DNA of 64,000 bases, from assembly GCF_030651915.1 (NCBI RefSeq), contig NZ_JAUSBV010000005.1, positions 1,116,001 to 1,180,000 on the forward strand, read 5' to 3'. The notes beneath the pieces are model-generated. The model worked only from the letters and a program-made list of their open reading frames with translations, was not told the origin of the DNA and made no database searches. Shown here in pieces: positions 21,565 to 30,426 of the stretch. The position numbers and the translations under genes are program-made. Source of the stretch: Parvibaculum sp. GTDB taxonomy: Bacteria > Pseudomonadota > Alphaproteobacteria > Parvibaculales > Parvibaculaceae. How positions within the stretch are numbered: the stretch's first letter is position 1; every line of letters starts with the position of its first letter.

Positions 21565-22377
21565 ATGGAAGAGCGCATCAAGACGACAATCGTGGACGGG
21601 GTCGCCGATGTGCGCCTCAGCCGCGCCGACAAGATGAACGCGCTCGACGATGCGATGTTCATGGCCCTGCTCGAGACCGGCGAAAAACTGAAAGCCGACA
21701 AGTTGGTCCGTGCCGTCGTCATCTCGGGCGAGGGCCGCGCCTTTTGCGCCGGGCTCGACATGGGCAATTTCGGCCGCATGGCCAGCGGCGAGCGCGACGC
21801 GAACAAATCGGAGGTCACCGGCCGCCTCGCGCAGCGCACCCACGGCATCGCCAACCGCGCGCAATATGCGGCCCTTGTCTGGCGCGACATTCCGGTGCCG
21901 GTGATCGCGGCGGTCCATGGCGTCGCCTTTGGCGGCGGCTTCCAGGTGGCGCTCGGCGCCGATATGCGCTTCGTGGCGCCCGGCACGCGCTTTTCGGTCA
22001 TGGAAATCAAATGGGGCCTCGTGCCCGACATGGCCGGCATGTATCTGATGCGCGGGCTGGCGCGCGAGGACGTTATTCGCGACCTCACCTATACCGGCCG
22101 CATCTTCGAGACCGACGAGGCGCTGGCCTTCGGTTTCGCCACCCGCGTCTGCAACGACCCTTACGCCGAGGCGCTGACGGTGGCGCGCGAGATCGCCGAC
22201 AAGAGCCCGTCGGCCATCCGCGCCGCCAAGCGCATTCTCAACGACGCGCCGGATGCTGACGCCGGTGCGATCCTGCTCGCCGAATCCGTCGAGCAGGACA
22301 AGCTCATCGGCGGCGCGCATCAGAAAGAAGCCATCATGGCCAATCTCGAAAAGCGCCGCCCGAATTTCGCCGGCTGA
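21565..22377 (+). CDS. Crotonase / enoyl-CoA hydratase family protein
   Basis: A 270-residue crotonase-fold enzyme acting on acyl-CoA. Oxyanion-hole segments are visible as GRAFCAGLDMG and HGVAFGGGFQVALGAD. The second catalytic glutamate of hydratases is kept (SVMEIKWGLVPD), but the first (E144 of rat hydratase, in the GGGxE position) is Gln here, so simple 2-enoyl-CoA hydration is doubtful and an isomerase or other crotonase reaction is possible. The start at 21565 has GGGAGG 8 bp upstream; an earlier in-frame ATG at 21523 lacks one. It is divergent from the ligase-containing importer operon and is followed by the nitronate monooxygenase gene. Confidence 0.9.
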   Translation: MEERIKTTIVDGVADVRLSRADKMNALDDAMFMALLETGEKLKADKLVRAVVISGEGRAFCAGLDMGNFGRMASGERDANKSEVTGRLAQRTHGIANRAQYAALVWRDIPVPVIAAVHGVAFGGGFQVALGADMRFVAPGTRFSVMEIKWGLVPDMAGMYLMRGLAREDVIRDLTYTGRIFETDEALAFGFATRVCNDPYAEALTVAREIADKSPSAIRAAKRILNDAPDADAGAILLAESVEQDKLIGGAHQKEAIMANLEKRRPNFAG

Positions 22378-22424
22378 TCCGGCATTCCCGTATTCCACTC
22401 CATCGAAAACCGAAGGCAACACAC

Positions 22425-23402
22425 ATGAAGACGCGCATTACCGAACTTTTCGGCATAAAGCACCCGATCATCCAGGGCGGCATGCATTTCGTCGGCCTCG
22501 CCGAAATGGCGGCGGCCGTTTCGAATGCCGGCGGGCTCGGCATCATCACGGCGCTGACGCAGCCGACGCCGAAGGATCTCGCCAACGAGATCGCCAAATG
22601 CAGGAAGATGACCGACAAGCCGATCGGCGTGAACCTGACCTTCCTGCCGGGCTTCGCCAATCCGCCCTACCCCGAATACATCAAGGCGATCATCGATGGC
22701 GGTGTACGCATCGTCGAGACGGCCGGCCGCAGCCCGGAGGCTTACATGCCGGCGATGAAGGACGCGGGCATCAAGGTCATTCACAAATGCACCTCGGTCC
22801 GCCATTCGCTGAAAGCCGAGCGCATCGGCTGCGACGCGGTCAGCGTCGACGGATTCGAATGCGGCGGCCATCCGGGCGAGGACGACATTCCGAACATGAT
22901 CCTGCTGCCGCGCGCGGCCGAAGAATTGAAAATCCCCTTCGTCGCCTCGGGCGGCATGGGCACGGCCTCGCAGCTCGTCGCCTCGCTGGCGCTCGGCGCC
23001 GACGGCATCAACATGGGCACGCGCTTCATCGCCACCAAGGAAGCGCCGGTGCATGAGAACGTCAAGCAGGCGCTGATTGCCGCCAGCGAACTCGACACGC
23101 GCCTGATCATGCGCCCCTTGCGCAACACCGAGCGCGTGCTGGCGAATGCCGCGGTCGAAAAGATCGTCGAGATCGAGCGTGAAAAAGGCGCCAGCCTCGG
23201 CATCGAGGACATTCGCGAACTGGTCGGCGGCGTCTATCCGCGCGTCATGCAGGGCGGCGAGATGGATGCGGGCGCCTGGAGCTGCGGCATGGTCGCCGGC
23301 CTCATCCACGACATCCCGACCTGCAAGGAACTGATCGACCGCATCATGTCGGAAGCCGAGCAGATCATCCGCAAGCGGCTCGAAGGCCTGCTCGCGGCTT
23401 GA
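22425..23402 (+). CDS. Nitronate monooxygenase (2-nitropropane dioxygenase family)
   Basis: FMN-dependent TIM-barrel oxygenase of 325 residues. It starts ITELFGIKHPIIQGGMHFVG, typical for the family, with the flavin and active-site segment DGFECGGHPGEDD containing the conserved His, followed by VASGGMGTASQLVASLALGADG for phosphate binding. Family members oxidise nitronates such as propionate-3-nitronate; many genomic members next to acyl-CoA genes have no proven substrate. It lies 47 bp after the crotonase gene on the same strand, likely cotranscribed. Confidence 0.9.
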   Translation: MKTRITELFGIKHPIIQGGMHFVGLAEMAAAVSNAGGLGIITALTQPTPKDLANEIAKCRKMTDKPIGVNLTFLPGFANPPYPEYIKAIIDGGVRIVETAGRSPEAYMPAMKDAGIKVIHKCTSVRHSLKAERIGCDAVSVDGFECGGHPGEDDIPNMILLPRAAEELKIPFVASGGMGTASQLVASLALGADGINMGTRFIATKEAPVHENVKQALIAASELDTRLIMRPLRNTERVLANAAVEKIVEIEREKGASLGIEDIRELVGGVYPRVMQGGEMDAGAWSCGMVAGLIHDIPTCKELIDRIMSEAEQIIRKRLEGLLAA

Positions 23403-23412
23403 GGGCCACCTG

Positions 23413-23625
23413 ATGGCCTGGCGCGTCACCCATGGCCGCATCGCCGCGCATGTCGTTTCGTGCGCGGCGGGCGCTGCCGTCGTCGTCGGCGCCGAAGCGC
23501 TGCTGCGACTTGTGGGCGTGCCGCTGCCCTTCGATCCCGAATGGGCCTGGATCGACTTTCTCGGCATCGCGCTTGTCATCGGCGTGGTGACGGCGTCGTT
23601 CTTCTACAAGGATGTCGAGGAGTGA
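23413..23625 (+). CDS. Small predicted membrane protein
   Basis: A 70-residue open frame 10 bp after the nitronate monooxygenase gene, with GAGG before its ATG. Two hydrophobic stretches (about 10-33 and 46-64) suggest two membrane helices, and the C-terminus is KDVEE. No family recognised. Its position just after a stop and ending 4 bp before the convergent monooxygenase stop supports a real gene, but homology was not checked. Confidence 0.5.
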   Translation: MAWRVTHGRIAAHVVSCAAGAAVVVGAEALLRLVGVPLPFDPEWAWIDFLGIALVIGVVTASFFYKDVEE

Positions 23626-23629
23626 GCCG

Positions 23630-25084
23630 TCAGGCGACCTCGAAATCCTCCCAGACCGGCTCGCGCATATCGGCCTCGAACTTCTCATAGGTCCATGGCC
23701 ATGAGGCGATGTTGCCATGCGGGTCGATGTACCAGCTCTGGCAGCCGGTCGCCCAGACCGTGTCGGGGAGCTTGGCGCGCACCGCTTCGTTGAAGGCCTG
23801 CGCGGCTTCGCGTTTCGGCGCGATCTCCGACACGTTCCCGTCCCGGAGCTTCAGAATCAGCTTGAGCGCGAAGTTGAACTGGTTTTCGGCCGTCAGCAGC
23901 CAGGAGAAATTTCCGATCGGGCTGTTCGGTCCGCCGATCATGAACCAGTTGGGAAAATCGGGCACGGTGACGGCCTTGTAGCCTTCGTTGCCCTTGGCCC
24001 AGGCGGCGTCCATCGTCTTGCCGCCGCGCCCCGTCACTTCCATCGGCCGGAACAGCTGATGCGTGTTGAAGCCGGTCGCCAGCACGATCACGTCGAGCGG
24101 ATGAAGCCGGCCGTCTTTGGTGCGGATGCCGTCGCGCTCGAAGCGTTCGATCCCTTCTGTCACCAGCTCGGCATTGGGCCGCTGCAGCGCCTCGTAGAAA
24201 TTGTCCGACAGGATCATGCGCTTGCAGCCGACCGCATAGCTCGGTGTCAGCTTGGCGCGCAGCACGGGGTCGGCGACGCGGGCGAGATTTTCCTCACAGG
24301 CCGTCACCATCGCCCGATAGGCGCCCGGATTGGCGCCGACGATCGCGGCGGCGAATTTCGAATTGTTCTCGAAGGAGATGCGCTGATATTCCTGTTCGAG
24401 CAGCGCCGGATCGGCGCGGTAGAGCGCCTTCTGTTCCTCGGGGATCGGTGCCTGCGGCAGCGGCAGAATCCATTGCGCCGTACGCTGAAAAAGCGACAGA
24501 TGCGCCACCTCGCCGACCACCGCGCCGACAATCTGCGTCGCCGTCGAGCCGGTGCCGATCACGCCGACGCGTTTGCCCGCGAGCGAGACCTCGTCCTTCC
24601 AGCGCGCGGTGTGAAACGCCTCGCCGTCGAAATCGTCGAGACCCGGAATATCGGGCATGACCGGGTGATGCAGAATGCCGGTCGCGGTGATCACCGCATC
24701 GAAAGCGCCCTGATCGCCCTTCGATGTTTCGAGATGCCAGTGGCGGTCGCGCCAGTCGGCGCGCGTGACCTCGTGCCCGTAGCGGATCGAGGCCTCGACA
24801 TTATGCTTGCGCGCCACATCCTTCAGGTAATCGAGAATTTCCGTCCCCGGCGCGCAGACGCGGCTCCATTCGGCATTGGGTTCGAAGGAATAACGATAGC
24901 CGTGCGAGGGCACGTCGCAGGTGACGCCCGGATAGCGATTGTCGCGCCAGGTGCCGCCCAGCGTGTCGGCCTTCTCGTAGATCGTCACATCCTCGATGCC
25001 GGCCTCGCGCAATTTGATCAGCGCCATGATGCCGGAGGCGCCGGCGCCGATGATCGCGATACGGAGTTTTCTGGCGCGCGTCAT
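23630..25084 (-). CDS. Flavin-containing / Baeyer-Villiger-type monooxygenase
   Basis: FAD and NADPH dependent monooxygenase of 484 residues. First Rossmann motif IAIIGAGASGIMAL near residue 9; second GVIGTGSTATQIVG near 175. FDGEAFHTARWKD between them fits FxGxxxHxxxW, the Baeyer-Villiger fingerprint, although the residue after Trp is Lys rather than Pro/Asp. ATGFNTHQLF is the C-terminal ATG motif. It probably inserts oxygen into a ketone or heteroatom. A second such gene lies 201 bp upstream on the same strand, separated by the repeat element described below. Confidence 0.9.
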   Translation of the reverse strand: MTRARKLRIAIIGAGASGIMALIKLREAGIEDVTIYEKADTLGGTWRDNRYPGVTCDVPSHGYRYSFEPNAEWSRVCAPGTEILDYLKDVARKHNVEASIRYGHEVTRADWRDRHWHLETSKGDQGAFDAVITATGILHHPVMPDIPGLDDFDGEAFHTARWKDEVSLAGKRVGVIGTGSTATQIVGAVVGEVAHLSLFQRTAQWILPLPQAPIPEEQKALYRADPALLEQEYQRISFENNSKFAAAIVGANPGAYRAMVTACEENLARVADPVLRAKLTPSYAVGCKRMILSDNFYEALQRPNAELVTEGIERFERDGIRTKDGRLHPLDVIVLATGFNTHQLFRPMEVTGRGGKTMDAAWAKGNEGYKAVTVPDFPNWFMIGGPNSPIGNFSWLLTAENQFNFALKLILKLRDGNVSEIAPKREAAQAFNEAVRAKLPDTVWATGCQSWYIDPHGNIASWPWTYEKFEADMREPVWEDFEVA

Positions 25085-25138
25085 GCTGTCTGTCCTTGTG
25101 TTCGGGTCGCGGCGACCGGCCGGTCCGGCGGCGGGGCT

Positions 25139-25285
25139 CCGAAAGCGGGGATAAGTTCCGGTTATCCCCGCCTTTGAGAGGCCTCAAAAGCGGGGACAAG
25201 TTTTTTTCGACGCCCCGCCACGGTCATTTATGACAGTTTTATGACAGTTTCGTGACAGAGGGGGGTCTGCAGCGGTTTTTTGCTG

Positions 25286-25288
<3 letters not shown>
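25139..25288 (-). repeat. Dispersed intergenic repeat, copy A (62-bp core plus TTATCCCCG boxes)
   Basis: Core 25227-25288, read on the minus strand: TGACAG at its first bases (overlapping the stop codon of the upstream monooxygenase), an A run, a C run, then three CTGTCA boxes ending at 25253, 25242 and 25231, an exact 11-bp period. It matches the second copy at 60847-60908 without gaps, about 51 of 62 bases by hand count. Beyond the core are GGGGACAAG (25192-25200) and a perfect dyad GCGGGGATAA-N7-TTATCCCCGC (25145-25171). The block AACTTATCCCCGCTTTCGG is shared with copy B. It fills most of the 201-bp gap between the two monooxygenase genes. Function unknown. Confidence 0.8.
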
Positions 25289-26920
<1,632 letters not shown>

Positions 26921-27019
26921 GATTTCCTCCCGTTTTTATTGTTGCCCGATTGTAGCCCGCGGGAGGGCGGGCACAAGGGAGGAAGCGATCCGGAGGATCG
27001 GCGGTGGCGCGGTTGCCGC

Positions 27020-27838
27020 TCAACTTTTCAGGCCGAAGAGCCCTCGTTCGCCGGTCAATACCTGAAACGCATCGGATATTCCGACAACGGTTTCCGCGCC
27101 GCCGAGGCACAGGTAGCCCCAGGGCCGCATGACTTTCGCAAGACCGGAAAAGACCCTGCGCCGCGTCGTCTCATCGAAATAGATCAGAACATTGCGGCAA
27201 AATATAATATCAAAGGGCCCCAGACCATTGGCGGCAGGGTCATCGAGAAGATTGTAGCGCCGAAAGCTGATCATGCTGCGCAGACTATCTTTGGCGCGCC
27301 ATCCATCCTTCTCCGGCTCAAAATATTTTTGCAGCAGCGGCTCGGACAGCCCCCGGGATACTTCGAAGACCGAATAGCGTCCGGTCTGCGCGCGGGCCAG
27401 CATCTCATCGGAAATATCGGTCGCAACAATCTCGACCTGCCATCCCGCGAGCGCCGAGCCCAGCTCAGCCATGATCATGGCGAGAGAATAGGGCTCCTGT
27501 CCACTCGAACAGGCCGCGCTCCAGATACGGATTCGCCGCGACGCTTTCGTCTTCTCCATAATTTCCGGCAGAAGGTTTGACCGAAGCCGCTCGAAGGGCC
27601 AGCCGTCCCGGAAAAACAAAGTCTCGTTCGTCGTCATCGCGTCAACGATCTGCGCTAGCGCTGTTTCGTCGCGCGTTCGACGAATTTCCTCGATAAGCCG
27701 GCCGACGTTCTCTATTCCGCGGTGCCGTGCAATTGGCATGAGACGGCTCTCGATGAGATAGCCCTTCTCCGGCGTGACAACCAGACCGGAGCGCTCGTAG
27801 AGCATGGTCTTCAGATAATCGAACTCGGCGGTATTCAT
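27020..27838 (-). CDS. cheR: Chemotaxis protein methyltransferase CheR
   Basis: A 272-residue SAM-dependent enzyme that methylates glutamates on chemoreceptors. The N-terminal helical domain is followed by the SAM-binding motif IWSAACSSGQEPYSLAM and by FDIIFCRNVLIYFD, both family hallmarks. Last gene of the minus-strand che operon; its ATG overlaps the cheB stop by 4 bp. Two GC-rich dyads without T runs follow it (26955-26972 and 26986-27000) and may end the operon. Confidence 0.96.
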   Translation of the reverse strand: MNTAEFDYLKTMLYERSGLVVTPEKGYLIESRLMPIARHRGIENVGRLIEEIRRTRDETALAQIVDAMTTNETLFFRDGWPFERLRSNLLPEIMEKTKASRRIRIWSAACSSGQEPYSLAMIMAELGSALAGWQVEIVATDISDEMLARAQTGRYSVFEVSRGLSEPLLQKYFEPEKDGWRAKDSLRSMISFRRYNLLDDPAANGLGPFDIIFCRNVLIYFDETTRRRVFSGLAKVMRPWGYLCLGGAETVVGISDAFQVLTGERGLFGLKS

Positions 27839-28962
27839 TTTCCGTTTTCTCCCGCGATGCGCACGATGGCAGGCCCGATTTTTGTCAGGGGAAGAATTTC
27901 ACTGCAGAGTCCGGCCTGCGCGACCGCGCCAGGCATCCCCCAAACAACACTGGTTTCCTGATCCTGTGCGAGCACACTTCCTCCTTCAGCGATAACCTCC
28001 TCGCAACCCTTGAGGCCGTCACACCCCATTCCGGTCAGGATCACGGCAAGAAGCCGGTCCTTGAATATCCGGGCAAGGCTGCGGAGCATTGGATCGACAG
28101 CGGGCTTGCATGAGTTTTCCGGCGGCCCATCATCGAGACGAATCATGATGCCACCCGCCGCCCGCGGCTCGACGACAAGATGCTGACCTCCGGGTGCAAT
28201 GTAGATGTGGCCCGGCTCCGGAACTTGCCCGTCGCGCGCTTCGCTGGCCGGCCGGCCCGAATAACGCGCCATATGCTCGGCGAGCAATGCTGTGAAACTC
28301 GCCGGCATATGCTGCGTAACGAGAATGGGCTGGCGCACGGAGGGGGCGAGGTTCCTGAGAACTTCCGCCAGCGCCTGCGGACCGCCGGTCGACGACCCGA
28401 TCGCAATAATGTCGGGGCGCTCCATTTTCTTGCGCCCGGCACTGCGGGTCTGCACTGTGGGCACAACTTTCGCAGGCATTGAGGGAAGCAACGCTTTCCT
28501 CTTTGCGCCGACGTTGCCCGATCCCCTGCACGCGGCGTGGTGCTTCACTTTTGCGATGAGCTCGCGCCTGAAGTTTTCGGCGCCGCCGAGGCCCGCACTC
28601 GGCTTCTGAACAAAGTCGACGGCCCCAATCGCCATTGCCCGCATGGCTATATCGGCGTCCCGGTGGCTGGCGGCCGACGCCATGATAATCTTCAGGTCCG
28701 GGTCGACGGCCAACAGGCGGGGAAGCGCTGCCATGCCATCAAGCTCGGGCATCTCGATATCGAGTACGACTACATCTATTTCATGCGTCAGCATTGCCTT
28801 TAGCGCCAATACGCCGTTCGGCGCCGAGGCCACAACCTTAATTCCCTGCTCCTGCTCCAACGAGCGCGTTACGATGCCGCGCGCGACAGCGGAATCGTCC
28901 ACGACCATCACCCGGCAAGGTACCTTTTCTGCCTCGGCGTTCGTCCGCAGTTCGATGGCCAT
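27835..28962 (-). CDS. cheB: Chemotaxis response regulator / protein-glutamate methylesterase CheB
   Basis: A 375-residue receptor demethylase/deamidase. The N-terminal receiver domain has the DD pair in VMVVDDSAVARG and the phosphoacceptor Asp in VVLDIEMPELDG. The C-terminal esterase has the Ser in IGSSTGGPQAL, the His in VTQHMPASF and the Asp in ILTGMGCDGLKG, a complete Ser-His-Asp triad. Overlaps cheR and follows cheZ by 33 bp. Counterpart of CheR in adaptation. Confidence 0.96.
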   Translation of the reverse strand: MAIELRTNAEAEKVPCRVMVVDDSAVARGIVTRSLEQEQGIKVVASAPNGVLALKAMLTHEIDVVVLDIEMPELDGMAALPRLLAVDPDLKIIMASAASHRDADIAMRAMAIGAVDFVQKPSAGLGGAENFRRELIAKVKHHAACRGSGNVGAKRKALLPSMPAKVVPTVQTRSAGRKKMERPDIIAIGSSTGGPQALAEVLRNLAPSVRQPILVTQHMPASFTALLAEHMARYSGRPASEARDGQVPEPGHIYIAPGGQHLVVEPRAAGGIMIRLDDGPPENSCKPAVDPMLRSLARIFKDRLLAVILTGMGCDGLKGCEEVIAEGGSVLAQDQETSVVWGMPGAVAQAGLCSEILPLTKIGPAIVRIAGENGK

Positions 28963-28995
28963 ATACCCCCCAACCCGATTTGATTTTGATTATGA

Positions 28996-29508
28996 TTATG
29001 GTTTTTTGCCGGCCGCCAGCAGTGCATCCACCGAATCCTGGCCGAGGCCGTTGCCGGGCAAGGCCGGACCGTTCAGCAACGACTCGTCCGACAATTCATT
29101 CGGCGTCTCGTCGGCGCTTGCGCAATCGCCGTCCAGCGCATCGAGGCTTTTATCGACGATACGGAGCGTCTCGATTGTTTGCGAAAGGCGTTGGCCGGTG
29201 ATGTCCTGAAAGCTGCAGGCTTCCATGATCTCGCCGCAGCAGTCCGACATTTCCGTTGCTGCCGCTTCCGGATTGGAAAAATCGATCGTCATCATGCGTT
29301 CAGCGGCGCCCAGAATCCGGTCGACGGCGACTTCCATCTCGCCCCTGGCCGTGCGCTGTTCTTCGATGGCACGCTTCAGCTCTCCGGTGCGAAACGATGG
29401 ATCCAGAAGAGGCTTCAAATGCTGGCGCCGGTGAAAAACGATCTTGTACAAATCGATGCATTCATCGGTCAAGCGCTCGACAAGACCGTGGTCTCTCAAG
29501 TTCTTCAT
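28996..29508 (-). CDS. cheZ: CheZ-like CheY-P phosphatase
   Basis: A 170-residue, mostly helical protein. CSFQDITGQRLSQTIE matches the catalytic helix of CheZ, with Asp and Gln at the spacing of D143/Q147 of E. coli CheZ. The C-terminal end GQDSVDALLAAGKKP resembles the CheY-binding tail of CheZ (QDQVDDLL type), after an acidic linker. It is shorter than the E. coli protein (214 residues), as in other non-enteric members. The start codon overlaps the cheY stop (TGATG), which supports a direct partnership with CheY. Confidence 0.85.
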   Translation of the reverse strand: MKNLRDHGLVERLTDECIDLYKIVFHRRQHLKPLLDPSFRTGELKRAIEEQRTARGEMEVAVDRILGAAERMMTIDFSNPEAAATEMSDCCGEIMEACSFQDITGQRLSQTIETLRIVDKSLDALDGDCASADETPNELSDESLLNGPALPGNGLGQDSVDALLAAGKKP

Positions 29509-29894
29509 CAGAAATCTCCGAGAACGGTCTTCAGTTTTGCCTTGAGAACCTCGGCGCTGAATGGCTTGATGATGTAGTTGTTTACACCAGCCTGGCGCGC
29601 CGCAATGACGTTCTCGGCCTTCGACTCTGCCGTCACCATGACGAAAGGCAATGACGACAATCCTGCATCTCCGCGAACTTCTTTCAGAAGTTCGAATCCA
29701 GTCATGGGTTGCATGTTCCAGTCGGAAATCACGAGTCCATAGGTCCGTTTTCGCAGTTTTTCCAGCGCTTCCTTGCCATCGGTCGCTTCGTCGATGTCGG
29801 TGAAGCCGATCTTGTTGAGCAGATTGCGTACGATACGCAACATGGTTCGGTAGTCGTCCACAATCAGGACGGGCATTCTAAGGTCGACCGCCAT
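29508..29894 (-). CDS. cheY: Chemotaxis response regulator CheY
   Basis: Single receiver domain of 128 residues. Acidic pair in VLIVDDYRTM, phosphoacceptor Asp in LVISDWNMQPMTG, switch Thr in VMVTAES, conserved Lys in YIIKPFSAE. It carries the signal from CheA to the flagellar motor or another output. The ATG at 29894, which has a GGGAG-like site nearby, fits the family start; the frame upstream overlaps cheW and is not CheY-like. It overlaps cheZ by the stop/start. Confidence 0.96.
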   Translation of the reverse strand: MAVDLRMPVLIVDDYRTMLRIVRNLLNKIGFTDIDEATDGKEALEKLRKRTYGLVISDWNMQPMTGFELLKEVRGDAGLSSLPFVMVTAESKAENVIAARQAGVNNYIIKPFSAEVLKAKLKTVLGDF

Positions 29895-29931
29895 TTTGAA
29901 TTCTCCCTTGGGCGATTTTCGGTCTCTTCGA

Positions 29932-30426
29932 TCAGGCATCCGCGCGGATGGCGCCAAGGACATCGGCAACACTGAGCACGATAAGAAGCCGGTCATCCAG
30001 GCGATAAATGCCTTGCGCGACCTCGCGCCAGCGCGCATCGAGTGTCGCAGGCACCGACTCACGTCGCGTGGCCGGAAGGCTCAAGACTTCACCCACTTCA
30101 TCAACCAGCAGACTGAAGGGCTCATCGTCATGTTCGACGACCACCGCCATCGCACTTGCGACAAAATCGTCCGCCGGCAGGCCGAGACGCTTCCTCATAT
30201 TGATTGCGGTTACGATTCGTCCGCGCAGGTTGAGCGAGCCGGCAACCTCGTCGGGCGCGAGCGGTACGCGAGTAATGTTCTGTGGTCCCAGTACGTCGCG
30301 AACGCTGAGTACCGGGATTCCAAAGGCCTGACCTCCCACACTCATGGTCACATAATCGTCCGCAAGACCAGATGCGGCGGCCTCGAACGAACCGCTGGCG
30401 GTCCGACTGTCGACGTTGTTCCTCAT
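29932..30426 (-). CDS. cheW: Chemotaxis coupling protein CheW
   Basis: A 164-residue adaptor linking receptors to CheA. The beta-barrel core includes VTMSVGGQAFGIPVLSVRDV, then SLNLRGRIVTAINMRKRLGL, the usual CheW segment, and FSLLVDEVGEVLSL. About 24 low-complexity residues precede the core. Its start overlaps the cheA stop by 4 bp. Confidence 0.95.
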   Translation of the reverse strand: MRNNVDSRTASGSFEAAASGLADDYVTMSVGGQAFGIPVLSVRDVLGPQNITRVPLAPDEVAGSLNLRGRIVTAINMRKRLGLPADDFVASAMAVVVEHDDEPFSLLVDEVGEVLSLPATRRESVPATLDARWREVAQGIYRLDDRLLIVLSVADVLGAIRADA

